A DNA stretch of 64,000 bases from Limnomonas spitsbergensis (Eukaryota > Chlorophyta > Chlorophyceae > Chlamydomonadales), in NCBI GenBank assembly GCA_037349105.1, contig JAYJMM010000110.1, forward strand, positions 1,364,001 to 1,428,000, in the 5' to 3' direction. Positions within the stretch are counted from its first letter, which is position 1, and every line of letters begins with the position of its first letter. This document shows positions 50,901 through 59,765 of the stretch, piece by piece. The notes beneath the pieces were generated by a model. It did no database searches. It was not told where the DNA came from and was given only the letters and a program-made list of their open reading frames with translations. Position numbers and translations under genes: made by a program.

Positions 50901-53900
50901 CCCCCACCCCACCCCTCCCTATACGCCTGCCTCCTCCTCCACTTGCTCGCTAAACACCCTCACACCTTCACCGCTGCACACCCTCACGCACTCATCGATG
51001 TACGCTTCACTGATGCCACACCCACAGGATGCCCAAAACGCGCTCCGCCGAACGATGGAGACCTACTCCAAGGTGACGCGGTTCTGCTTCATTTGCAACT
51101 ACGTCTCTCGCATCATCGAGCCGCTCGCTTCAAGATGCGCCAAGTTCAGGTGGGGCCTCTCCCCTACTTGGCTTTTGCATGGCGGGTCATCTTGCCATCA
51201 ATGAGATTATGTAGGTGACGCCTCTGCCCCACTCGATTTCGAGACCAACCATTGATTTTACGGTGTTGGAATCCCTCTGTGGGGAGCAAGAGGTCCGGCA
51301 TGCACCGCGCGGGCTGATCTGCCAGGCTGCACCTTCCCTCTCGGGAGAGGGGGCTGATCTGCCAGGCTGCACCCACCCTCTTGGGGTAGGAGGAGGTCTG
51401 TCATGCACCTTCCCTCTTTCAGGAAGAGGAGATCTGGCTTGCACTGAGGGGGTGGGTCTGCCAGGCTGCACCTTACCTCTTCAGGAGGACTGGAGGTGGA
51501 GGTCTGGACTGCACCCTCTGGGAGGACGAGGAGATATGGCTGGCACCAAGGGCAGTCAGTCTGCCAGGCTGCACCTCCCCTCTTGGGGCAGGAGGGGTTC
51601 TGGACTGCACCAACTGCTACACGGCGCCCTTTCCCATCCCTGTCCAGGTTCAAGCCCCTGAACGAGGGCATTATGACGACGCGGATCAGCCACATATGCG
51701 CAAAGGAGGGCCTGGATCTCAACCCAGAGGCCTTGGCTACCTTGAGTCAGGTCAGTTGCTAAAAATAGAGAACCGAGGGAACCAGCATGCACGCTTATTG
51801 TGACAAGAACTGAGGGAGTCACCAGGAAGAGGCTGGGTGAGGAGGAGGGCCTAGATCCCATGCCGGAGGCTTTGGCTTTGTTGAGTCAGGTCAGAGGCTG
51901 GAAATAAATGTGATTAAGCACACCCTCCTTGCGACATGGACTGAGGGAGTCACCAGGAAGAGGCCGGATGAGGAGGAGGGCCTAGATCCCATGCCGGAGG
52001 CTTTGGCTTTGTTGAGTCAGGTGAAAAGCTGGAAATAAAAGAGGTGGATGAGCACACCCTTTTTGTGACATGGACTGAGGAAGTCACCAGGAAGTGGCCG
52101 GGTGAGGAGGAGGGCGTAGGGCCGTAGGTCTCATGCCAGAGGCCCTGGTTGCTTTGAGTCAGGTCAGTGGAGGCCCTTAAACTTACAATAAACAAGCGCA
52201 AGGGAGTGTCCTGCGGCCTGGGATGAAAGGGAGTGTCCTGAGGCCTAGGTTAGACCTGGAGACCTTGTCTATATCACCGTATGCAGGTCATTGGACTCTC
52301 TTTGGATGGTAAATTAGCAAGCAATCAGTTGGGTCTTACTGCCCTTGTACACATTGTATCGGGAAGAGTCTGGTGGACGATTGGACGTTGCGAGGTAGGT
52401 TGAGGGATAGCACCGATGGCGGATGGATGCCTCTCATCCTCTCCTTTAACTTAAGATTCAAACTTGATCCAACCGACCTGCAACGTGCCATCACAGCTGT
52501 GGAGATGGCTTCCACCGGGTGGTGGATTGCAACCGTACTTCCCATACTTTTGTTTGGAATCGAAGTTGACATCAATCCGCCGCCCAACTGCTGCAGGTTT
52601 CCGGAGGCGACCTGCGGCGCGCTATCACAACCCTGCAGATGGCGGTGCGACTGGTCGGGCCACAGGTCGACAGGTGACAGGGGTGGCAGCATGGGTGGTA
52701 CTAGCCTTGCCTTGGAACAAGAGTTTCAGGGAGGGGTTCTTTACCTTGGAGCAGGGTTTGCAGGTGAGGGGATACTTATCATGTACCAGGGCCTGTTTTC
52801 ATGGAACCAAGTTTGCAGGTGAGAGGGTGATTAGCAAGGGCCCGGGCCTGTTTTCATGGAACCAAGTTTGAAGGTGAGAGGGTGATTAGCAAGGGCCCGG
52901 GCCTGTTTTCATGGAACCAAGTTTGCAGGTGAGAGGGTGATTAGCAAGGGCCCGGGCCTGTTTTCATGGAACCAAGTTTGAAGGTGAGAGGGTGATTAGC
53001 AAGGGCCCGGGCCTGTTTTCATGGAACCAAGTTTGCAGGTGAGAGGGTGATTAGCAAGGGCCCGGGCCTGTTTTCATGGAACCAAGTTTGCAGGTGAGAG
53101 GGTGATTAGCAAGGGCCCGGGCCTGCTTTCATGGAACCAAGTTTGCAGGTGAGAGGGTGATTAGCAAGGGCCCAGGCCTGTTTTCATGGAACCAAGTTTG
53201 CAGGTGAGAGGGTGATTAGCAAGGGCCCGGGCCTGTTTTCATGGAACCAAGTTTGCAGGTGAGAGGGTGATTAGCAAGGGCCCGGGCCTGCTTTCATGGA
53301 ACCAAGTTTGCAGGTGAGAGGGTGATTAGCAAGGGCCCGGGCCTGTTTTCATGGAACCAAGTTTGCAGGTGAGAGGGTGATTAGCAAGGGCCCGGGCCTG
53401 TTTTCATGGAACCAAGTTTGCAGGTGAGAGGGTGATTAGCAAGGGCCCGGGCCTGTTTTCATGGAACCAAGTTTGCAGGTGAGAGGGTGATTAGCAAGGG
53501 CCCGGGCCTGTTTTCATGGAACCAAGTTTGCAGGTGAGAGGGTGATTAGCAAGGGCCCGGGCCTGCTTTCATGGAACCAAGTTTGAAGGTGAGAGGGTGA
53601 TTAGCAAGGGCCCGGGCCTGTTTTCATGGAACCATGTTTGCAGGTGAGAGGGTGATTAGCAAGGGCCCGGGCCTGTTTTCATGGAACCAAGTTTGCAGGT
53701 GAGAGGGTGATTAGCAAGGGCCCGGGCCTGCTTTCATGGAACCAAGTTTGCAGGTGAGAGGGTGATTAGCAAGGGCCCAGGCCTGTTTTCATGGAACCAA
53801 GTTTGAAGGTGAGAGGGTGATTAGCAAGGGCCCGGGCCTGTTTTCATGGAACCAAGTTTCCAGGTGAGAGGGTGATTAGCAAGGGCCCGGGCCTGTTTTC

Positions 53901-56335
53901 ATGGAACCAAGTTTGCAGGTGAGAGGGTGATTAGCAAGGGCCCGGGCCTGTTTTCATGGAACCAAGTTTGCAGGTGAGAGGGTGATTAGCAAGGGCCCGG
54001 GCCTGCTTTCATGGAACCAAGTTTGCAGGTGAGAGGGTGATTAGCAAGGGCCCAGGCCTGTTTTCATGGAACCAAGTTTGCAGGTGAGAGGGTGATTAGC
54101 AAGGGCCCGGGCCTGTTTTCATGGAACCAAGTTTGCAGGTGAGAGGGTGATTAGCAAGGGCCCGGGCCTGCTTTCATGGAACCAAGTTTGCAGGTGAGAG
54201 GGTGATTAGCAAGGGCCCGGGCCTGTTTTCATGGAACCAAGTTTGCAGGTGAGAGGGTGATTAGCAAGGGCCCGGGCCTGTTTTCATGGAACCAAGTTTG
54301 CAGGTGAGAGGGTGATTAGCAAGGGCCCGGGCCTGTTTTCATGGAACCAAGTTTGCAGGTGAGAGGGTGATTAGCAAGGGCCCGGGCCTGTTTTCATGGA
54401 ACCAAGTTTGCAGGTGAGAGGGTGATTAGCAAGGGCCCGGGCCTGCTTTCATGGAACCAAGTTTGAAGGTGAGAGGGTGATTAGCAAGGGCCCGGGCCTG
54501 TTTTCATGGAACCATGTTTGCAGGTGAGAGGGTGATTAGCAAGGGCCCGGGCCTGTTTTCATGGAACCAAGTTTGCAGGTGAGAGGGTGATTAGCAAGGG
54601 CCCGGGCCTGCTTTCATGGAACCAAGTTTGCAGGTGAGAGGGTGATTAGCAAGGGCCCAGGCCTGTTTTCATGGAACCAAGTTTGCAGGTGAGAGGGTGA
54701 TTAGCAAGGGCCCGGGCCTGTTTTCATGGAACCAAGTTTCCAGGTGAGAGGGTGATTAGCAAGGGCCCGGGCCTGTTTTCATGGAACCAAGTTTGCAGGT
54801 GAGAGGGTGATTAGCAAGGGCCCGGGCCTGTTTTCATGGAACCAAGTTTGCAGGTGAGAGGGTGATTAGCAAGGGCCCGGGCCTGCTTTCATGGAACCAA
54901 GTTTGCAGGTGAGAGGGTGATTAGCAAGGGCCCGGGCCTGCTTTCATGGAACCAAGTTTGAAGGTGAGAGGGTGATTAGCAAGGGCCCGGGCCTGTTTTC
55001 ATGGAACCAAGATTGCAGGTGAGAGGGTGATTAGCAAGGGCCCGGGCCTGCTTTCATGGAACCAAGTTTGCAGGTGAGAGGGTGATTAGCAAGGGCCCGG
55101 GCCTGTTTTCATGGAACCAAGTTTGCAGGTGAGAGGGTGATTAGCAAGGGCCCGGGCCTGCTTTCATGGAACCAAGTTTGCAGGTGAGAGGGTGATTAGC
55201 AGGGGCCCGGGCCTGCTTTCATGGAACCAAGTTCGCAGGTGAGGGGGCACTTTTATGGAGCCCTCTTCTAGCTTTGGTACCCTAGGCTTCCCCTCGAATC
55301 CTGCTCATCGCTCCACGTGCCGCGCGGCAGGAATTGGACTGTTGATGTTCCAGTGCAGTGGCCCCCGAGGTGGTGGTGTCACGCACGACGCTAAGTGCAC
55401 CCCTCGTGTATCCCACCCCTCTGCCAGCATCTTCTTCTGCCGTACCTTTACTTTTACTCACTACCTGGTGTGTCTGTCCCGTGCAGGAAATCGATTATGG
55501 ATGTGTCAGGGCAAGTGCCCCCCGAGGTGGTGTCGCGCTTGTTAGCTGCTTGCAAGGCACCTCGATTCCAGGAGGTGCAGAAAGAGGTGCGTGGTGACCC
55601 TTGGAGCAGGAAGACATTTAGTGCAGAGGTGTGCCTTGAGGGGCAGGAAGGGAGGTGTGTGACGGCCAGAGGGGCTCTGCTGCGCAGCAACTCCTTGCTT
55701 AGGGTTCAGGTCCTGAGCCCTAAATACTGCCTGTCACAGGTAACGGACGCCATCTCTGAGGGCTTTGCCGCGCAGCAGCTCTTGCTCCAGCTGCAGCACT
55801 CGCTCATCATGGACGAAACCATCAGTGACCTGCGCAAGGCGGGGGCGGCGGAGGCGATGGCCGTGGCCGACAAGTGCCTCGTGGACGGCTCGGATGAAAT
55901 GCTGCAGCTGCTCAACGTGGCCAGCCAGGTGCGCTGGGGGGATGCGGGTTTCAACAGCGAACCCTTTACTAGGCTTGACTGAACCATCCAGGTACGTGAA
56001 GGAGATCATTGGTTTGACGGTAACCCTTCAATGGGTTGAACATGGCCAGCCAGGCAGGTAGGCTGCGCCAGAGTTTTTTTTAATTCGTTTATTTTGAGGG
56101 TCATGAGAACAATTCATCCGTGCTCCCTTCATCCGTGCTCCCTGAACTCAACTAGGCTCAACGAGGCCAGCTAGATGTGCATGTCTCCCTGAGTCGCTGT
56201 GCCTCGCTGGCCGGTATCAACAAATAATAAAAAAATATGTTCAGAAAGACGGGGAAATCTGTTTTACACGTTTGAATCACATGGTGTCTGCTTGTGTGTG
56301 TGCAGGTCCAGAAAGTTCTCCATGCAGCCGCCTGA
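47900..56335 (+). CDS. RFC4: replication factor C subunit 4 (clamp-loader ATPase), ten exons
   Basis: Joined exons give 330 residues, close to the 339-363 of plant and animal RFC4. All RFC boxes are present: PWVEKYRPK (7-15, split across exons 1/2), Walker A GPPGTGKT (46-53), [12 protein letters not shown] (73-84), Walker B LILDEAD (114-120), sensor-1/SRC region [16 protein letters not shown] (146-161) and sensor 2 GDLRRAIT (203-210). The C-terminal collar helix [10 protein letters not shown] and the DKCLVDG segment favour RFC4 (yeast Rfc2) over RFC2, 3 or 5. In the RFC complex it helps load PCNA onto primed DNA in the nucleus using ATP. A TAA lies directly before the ATG, fixing the start. 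Nine GT-AG introns in consistent phases; intron 7 holds a 55-bp satellite. No key residue is missing. Confidence 0.93.
48005..48083 (+). CDS. RFC4: RFC4 exon 2
   Basis: Completes Tyr and reads [20 protein letters not shown] then ALESAN, donor AAC|GTGAGG. Confidence 0.93.
48240..48312 (+). pseudogene. decayed duplicate of RFC4 exon 3 acceptor/start
   Basis: CTGCAG|CTTCCGCACCTCCTTTC...GGCCCTCCTGG copies the real exon 3 start 175 bp downstream (CTGCAG|CTTCCACACCTCCTG). It breaks before the Walker A lysine. Confidence 0.88.
48429..48508 (+). CDS. RFC4: RFC4 exon 3 with Walker A
   Basis: [20 protein letters not shown] then MARQLYG, ending in phase 2 at CGG|GTAAGG. Confidence 0.95.
48540..48692 (+). 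repeat. three decayed copies of RFC4 exon 3 donor
   Basis: GCAGCTCTATAGTTAAGG (48,545), GGCAGCTGTGTGGGTAATG (48,594) and GGCAGCTCTTTGGGTGAAG (48,672) follow the real AGGCAGCTCTACGG|GTAAGG, each with similar trailing text. Confidence 0.82.
48970..49130 (+). repeat. duplication of about 110 bp in RFC4 intron 3
   Basis: TGGCAAGAGGCCGCTGATG occurs at 48,999 and 49,090, with CTGATCCTC before and GATTTTCAAACG-like text after each. Confidence 0.85.
49295..49605 (+). repeat. three copies of the RFC4 exon 4 acceptor/start
   Basis: Copy starts at 49,308 and 49,538 follow CAG, and a poorer one lies at about 49,410. The 49,538 copy (118 bp upstream of the real exon) reads almost perfectly: GCCCGAGCTCATGAAGACGC ... 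CTGGAGCTCAACGCCTCCGA, then diverges. Confidence 0.9.
49656..49833 (+). CDS. RFC4: RFC4 exon 4 with DERG box and Walker B
   Basis: 59 codons from [20 protein letters not shown] to [14 protein letters not shown], donor CAG|GTGGAA. A small Ala/Gly/Pro insertion ([16 protein letters not shown]) sits before Walker B, as RFC4 proteins vary in length here. Confidence 0.95.
49925..50765 (+). repeat. about ten decayed copies of RFC4 exon 4 end plus donor
   Basis: Copies of CTCATCCTGGACGAGGCGGA...ATGACCCAG|GTGGGAGG at roughly 49,935, 50,027, 50,108, 50,187, 50,266, 50,343, 50,425, 50,515, 50,598 and 50,719, about 80 bp apart. Five keep a usable-looking CAG|GTG or TGG|GTGG at the junction position. Confidence 0.95.
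50770..51000 (+). repeat. duplicate of RFC4 exon 5 acceptor, then C-rich tract
   Basis: CTCACAG|GATGCCCATTACG at 50,843 copies the real CCCACAG|GATGCCCAAAACG at 51,028, with similar CACACCCTCA text before both. A C-rich tract (50,880-50,940) lies between. Confidence 0.8.
51028..51149 (+). CDS. RFC4: RFC4 exon 5 with sensor-1 and SRC motif
   Basis: [40 protein letters not shown] and two bases of Arg; donor CAG|GTGGGG. Confidence 0.95.
51285..51615 (+). repeat. roughly 45-bp imperfect repeat in RFC4 intron 5
   Basis: Several variants of CTGCCAGGCTGCACCTTCCC (at about 51,319, 51,358, 51,458 and 51,559) alternate with GGAGGTCTG-type text. Near 51,211 GTAGGTGACGCCTCTGCCCC weakly resembles the exon 5 donor region. 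Confidence 0.8.
51648..51750 (+). CDS. RFC4: RFC4 exon 6
   Basis: [20 protein letters not shown] then [14 protein letters not shown], phase 0, donor CAG|GTCAGT. Confidence 0.94.
51835..52165 (+). repeat. three copies of RFC4 exon 6 end plus donor
   Basis: Copies end at TTGAGTCAG|GT at 51,889, 52,020 and 52,162 (spacings of 131-142 bp from the real donor at 51,750). The first two are nearly identical and keep the frame as [16 protein letters not shown]. Each is preceded by CACCAGGAAGAGGC-like text. Confidence 0.95.
52166..52470 (+). other. middle of RFC4 intron 6
   Basis: No repeat beyond a short duplicate (GGGAGTGTCCTG twice near 52,203 and 52,230). No gene. Confidence 0.6.
52475..52520 (+). 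pseudogene. decayed duplicate of RFC4 exon 7 core
   Basis: Reads [11 protein letters not shown] where the real exon 130 bp downstream reads [11 protein letters not shown]; the acceptor is not preserved. Confidence 0.78.
52597..52673 (+). CDS. RFC4: RFC4 exon 7 with sensor 2
   Basis: [20 protein letters not shown] then GPQVD(R), phase 2 at the end, donor CAG|GTGACA. Confidence 0.94.
52757..55245 (+). repeat. 55-bp satellite with CAG|GTGAG centre, 46 junctions
   Basis: Fills nearly all of RFC4 intron 7. The TTTGCAG|GTGAG junction recurs from 52,763 to 55,238, exactly 45 intervals of 55 bp without an indel. Unit landmarks: GTGATTAGCAAGGGCCCGGG, CCTGTTTTCATGGAACC. Variants are single-base (TTTGAAG, TTTCCAG, CCCAGG for CCCGGG, CTGCTTTC for CTGTTTTC). 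Not coding. Confidence 0.98.
55320..55390 (+). pseudogene. decayed duplicate of RFC4 exon 8 acceptor/start
   Basis: GGCAG|GAATTGGACTGTTGATG...CCCCCGAGGTGGTGG at 55,331 parallels GTGCAG|GAAATCGATTATGGATG...CCCCCCGAGGTGGTG at 55,487. Confidence 0.85.
55487..55586 (+). CDS. RFC4: RFC4 exon 8
   Basis: [20 protein letters not shown] then [13 protein letters not shown], phase 0, donor GAG|GTGCGT. The VPPE element is conserved in RFC4. Confidence 0.92.
55740..55928 (+). CDS. RFC4: RFC4 exon 9
   Basis: 63 codons, [20 protein letters not shown] ... [20 protein letters not shown] and SQ, phase 0, donor CAG|GTGCGC. Forms most of the C-terminal collar domain. Confidence 0.93.
56030..56175 (+). repeat. 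two decayed copies of RFC4 exon 9 end
   Basis: GAACATGGCCAGCCAG|GCAGG (near 56,038) and CTCAACGAGGCCAGCTAG (near 56,157) copy CTCAACGTGGCCAGCCAG|GTGCG. The first changed GT to GC. Confidence 0.85.
56306..56335 (+). CDS. RFC4: RFC4 exon 10 (last)
   Basis: VQKVLHAAA and TGA after a good GTGTGTGTGCAG acceptor. Chosen because its phase fits and its length gives the expected RFC4 C-terminus; the family is poorly conserved at this end. Confidence 0.7.
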   Translation, partial: VQKVLHAAA

Positions 56336-56339
56336 TGAG

Positions 56340-56690
56340 GCCCTAGGTCTTAGCCAGCCCATCTGCCTCAAGCAGCTCCAGAGACATTGCCATGCCGACA
56401 AGCAGTGCGCTTTGCTGCGTCTTGGCAGGCCCTGCATTGAGTAGCTCCTAGAGGTCTGACATTGCCAAAAGTGCAGTGTGCTAAGCTTGTGTCTCGGATG
56501 GCCCCTCTGCTTCAAGTAGAGCTCCGAGGCCTTGCTATGGCAACAACACTGTGCACTTTGCTTGTGCCTTGGAAGACCCCTCTGTATAAAGGAGCTCCTA
56601 GAGGCCTTGCCACGCAAACAAGTTAATGCTCTCTGCATGTGTCTTGGCAGGCCCCTCTGCCTTAAGTACCTCGTGGAAGCTTGACAATGC
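56340..56690. repeat. 75-bp tandem repeat, 4-5 copies
   Basis: Units centred on CTTGGCAGGCCCCTCTGCCT at about 56,421, 56,493, 56,568 and 56,643, each with GAGCTCC(T)AGAGGCCTTGCC. The minus strand stays open through the array but only as a repeat. Confidence 0.88.
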
Positions 56691-57040
56691 AGAGGCGGAG
56701 TGTGCAGTACTACATGAATAGTAGTGCATGCCTGCATGGAAAGCACTTGTTTATCTTGCTCTCTTTATTTTCGAAACTGAGCAGTGCAAACCAGGTGCAA
56801 ACCGGCCGTTTGTGTTGCCTTTGTCGGAGTACCTCTGCTCAGGCCAGGGGCAAGCGTGGGTGCAGCCGTGTAGGATTCTCGAACCGGAACCAGGCATCCA
56901 GTAAATGCTATGCTGGACTTCAAACAAAACCTGAAGTTCACTACACCTGCGTTGCGGCACATTCATCGTGATGGAGTTCGTATCCGGGGTCGCGGATATT
57001 AAAGAAAATTCTCAATTCCAGCTACCATGCCCAGCCAGGT

Positions 57041-57105
57041 CCATGGTGCAGCCTCCTATGTGAGGGGGTCAGGAATATGGAGCCCGGTGATCTAGACAGG
57101 GGGGG
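57041..57105 (+). repeat. element-end fragment, inverted relative to 58.0 kb
   Basis: CCATGGTGCAGCC...GTGAGGGGGTCAGGAATATGG matches the reverse complement of 58,027-58,080 apart from a small gap. Downstream AGGGGGGGGTAGATCGTG also has a partner. Confidence 0.8.
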
Positions 57106-57284
57106 GTAGATCGTGATGCATGTGCGTGTTGTGCATGGACACACGTCCCATGCACCTTCAACACCACCCAAGGCTGCAAATCAGTACAATCAAACAAAAA
57201 GTGGCATTGCATCCACACTTTGGTAACCGTTACCGGATGGATAGTCCCTCTGGGTCAATAACTTTACACCTCTGGGCCCGCTCA

Positions 57285-57660
57285 AAGCTCGGCCGCGTGG
57301 GCGCCCAACTGTTCAGAGGGGAGAAAACGAAGACACTGAAAGGAAGAGGGGGGGGGAGGAACAAAAGGAGAGGCAGTGAAGACCAAGTCCGACACCTGAT
57401 TTCCATTAGAGACTAGCCCTCAACAAAGCCTCTGATAAAAGATAAGTTCACAAAAGCAAGCGAATCCCACCCCTACTTGGCCGCGAGGGCGCCCCACTGA
57501 TCAGAAGGGAGAAGAGAAGAAACTAAACAGGGGGCAAAGAACAACAAAAAGAAAGGACCTAAAGGGAAGGCCAGAAAGGCAAACGACACTGGCGCCTCAG
57601 AATCCCTGGAGACCAACCCTCAACAATGCCCACAGCACAGTCCACAAAAGCAAGTGCATC
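57285..57660. repeat. 185-bp tandem duplicate with GGGCGCC motif
   Basis: Two copies start CTCGGCCGCGTGGGCGCCCA (57,292) and TTGGCCGCGAGGGCGCCCCA (57,478). They share a purine-rich stretch, GGAGACCAACCCTCAACAA-type text and AAAGCAAG...ATCCCACCCCT at their ends. A third relative of the motif lies at 6,233. Confidence 0.85.
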
Positions 57661-57669
57661 CCACCCCTG

Positions 57670-58094
57670 CTCAGCTTCGTACATCTAGTGGAAGTTTGTG
57701 GCAGCGCCCGGAGGACCTGCCCACCCCTGCTCCCGTAACTGCTCCCTAACACTAGGACACTGGAAGCACACATGTAGTGCATCCTCCACCTGCTCGCCAT
57801 CCCCCCGTGCCCAACACCGCTAGCAGCAGCGTGCATCTCGCCGCTGACCGTTGCGCCGTCCTCTGGTATCAGTCCCTCTGGGTGTACGATTGTAACCAGG
57901 TCAGAACCTCGGGTACCACGGTGTGCAGTTTTTGAAGCATTAAGCGTGCTAGTGGTGGCATCCATACCCAGAGGTTGGGGAATCGAATCCGCCACACGAT
58001 CTTCTCTCCCCCCCAGCCTAAAACGCCGGGATCCATGTTCCTGCCCCCTCACGTAAGGGGGTGGCATGGCTGCACCATGGCGCAGGCTGCGCAT
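57670..58094 (-). pseudogene. second LINE-type reverse transcriptase C-terminal relic
   Basis: A minus-strand frame over about 57,735-57,870 reads CWARGDGEQVEDALHV then CFQCPSVREQL, fitting the Cys/His zinc-knuckle at the end of LINE reverse transcriptases (C...C...G...ED..H...CP). A stop interrupts it just before the first part. It is collinear with the relic at 4,800-4,890. The element's 3' side abuts the 185-bp repeats, which may be its untranslated tail. Confidence 0.55.
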
Positions 58095-58121
58095 GGTAGC
58101 TGGTATTGAGCCTAGTCATTC

Positions 58122-58185
58122 CCTACCAGCCCCACGCGGCCAAGCGTTCAGCAGAGCCTAATCACTGGCAGTGGGTATGCACCGT
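58122..58185 (+). repeat. dispersed repeat fragment, copy at 8.1 kb
   Basis: Same orientation partner of 8,125-8,192. It adjoins the outer end of the inverted fragment at 58.0-58.09 kb. Confidence 0.65.
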
Positions 58186-58529
58186 TCTAAAGCATTAATC
58201 GGCTAGACATCTCACATCTGAGTCAGCAGGAGTGAGTCCTTTGACTGCAAGGCACTGCTTGGCTAGCTATGCTAAATTGCTACGGTAATTGCGTGAAATG
58301 CACCCTCCGGTCAGCTTATGTCTCTACAGGGGGGAGGAACCTTCGCGTTGCCTTTCACTTTTTGGAGGGGTGGGGGAGAAAGATAATTTCCTTTTCCGTT
58401 GTGTTCCCCTTTTTATTTCCTTCCCCCTCTTAAGTTTCCTTCTCCCAACTTCACTGGTGGTGCCAAACTGCCAATGCGGCCGAGCCTTTTCAGCAGAGCC
58501 CAGACGGGTAAAGCCGTCGAGCGATATGG

Positions 58530-58615
58530 TCCCGGCAGGGTTACCCAGTACGGGCCGTATTGGCCTAAAATCCCGTACCGTATCCGTACCGTACCGTTTG
58601 AAACACGGCCAAGTA
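58530..58615. repeat. CCGTACCGTATCCGTACC cluster, copy 1
   Basis: Clustered CGTACCG words with GGGCCGTATTGGCC before them. A related direct copy lies at 59,680-59,765 (GGACCGTATTGCCC ... CCGTATCCGTACCGTATTCC). Confidence 0.75.
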
Positions 58616-58647
58616 CGGTCGCCATGACTGCATGACTGCATGAGAGC

Positions 58648-58896
58648 ATGCGTGCACAGACCAGTCAGACATGTCAGATATTATCGGATGGAGGCAGGGG
58701 CAGCGCTGAGAACAATGAAGTCATAGGAAGGCAGCGTACACGGCTGATGCGCATTGAATTTAGTTTGCAGCCGTCATCGAAGGCTGGCCAGACCACGAGT
58801 GGGCGATGCAAATTTTGCGATAAGATTATCGTCGGCACTACGCGATTTACCAATCACCTCGCGGGCATAACAGGACAAGTTGCGGCGTGTAAAGGG
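58648..58896 (+). CDS. orphan BED-type zinc-finger exon, possible hAT transposon relic
   Basis: Reads RCKFCDKIIVGTTRFTNHLA then GITGQVAACKG. The spacing Cys-x2-Cys ... His-Leu-Ala-Gly ... Cys is the BED zinc finger found at the N-terminus of many hAT transposases and their domesticated relatives, where it binds element ends. The exon stops at GGG|GTAAGA, a strong donor. No transposase catalytic core is seen downstream in the window, so it is either the start of a gene with distant exons or a fragment. The true 5' limit is uncertain; an acceptor at about 58,770 is possible. Confidence 0.55.
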
Positions 58897-59474
58897 GTAA
58901 GACGTTAGGACGGGTGATACAGGCATACAACGGTGATGTCGTGTGATCGTCTCCCTCGTCTGGCAAGTCCACACTGTCCATAGTCCACACCTCCAGGACA
59001 TCAAAAACTACGTAAGCTCGCTCGCTTCCGAAGGTAAAGAGGAATTCGTAAGAGTCCAATTCGACCCCAATACTTAGTGGCAATAAGACAAAACTTGGCG
59101 ACAAATCACAATCCAAAGCTGCATGGAGGGAGGAGGCTTGGAGAAGTAGGAGCCCAAGAGTTCAGAACGCCAAGTAGGGAGGCAAGACACATGAGCTCCG
59201 TGTCTCCTTACAAAGTGATTTCCATGAATGCCATGCAATGATGCAACTCAGCAATTATGCAAGGTGATTCTGAGGCCTCTTGTTTCTATTGCCATATTCC
59301 TGCATTTAAAATTTCTTAATTTCATGTGCAATGCTGGTGGGTAGCGCTTATATGGACTGGCTGCATTACTGAAATGCTGAATGGCGTGTTGGGACATTGT
59401 AATGGCGATGTGTGAGGAGTTTAAGATTGCATCAATGATCATATTTCCCCCTAGCATGTCAGCATGGTAAATCT

Positions 59475-59507
59475 GCATGCATGCATGCATGCATGCATGC
59501 ATGCATG
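59475..59507. repeat. (GCAT)8 microsatellite
   Basis: Eight perfect GCAT units. The self-complementary tetramer may form cruciform or hairpin DNA. Confidence 0.98.
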
Positions 59508-59679
59508 GAGATCCTTGGTAATTATTAGAGGGCCATGCAAAATTGCATGGGGGGTGTCATGCAGCCATGCAGTATGTCAGGATGTGCATGGGGTGAAACA
59601 GTCACGGGAGTGTTGCATGCATGTCTTTCTCTGTGTGGATCCTGCTGTTCTGAGCTTTGAAAATGGAAAAAATCTTGGA

Positions 59680-59765
59680 CCGTATTGCCCTATTGTATTG
59701 TCCCTTTTGTCCGGACCGTATCCGTACCGTATTCCCGTACCGTGTTTCTGTACCGGGTTTCCCTG
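59680..59765. repeat. CCGTACCGTATCCGTACC cluster, copy 2
   Basis: Direct-orientation relative of the cluster at 58,530-58,615; together they bracket the BED exon. Confidence 0.75.

Noticed and set aside
52373..52871. 149- and 135-codon open frames
   Set aside because: They run through the duplicate of exon 7, the real exon 7 in the wrong frame and the first satellite units.
57120..57416. 98-codon open frame
   Set aside because: Spans the first 185-bp repeat unit and its purine tract; no conserved content.
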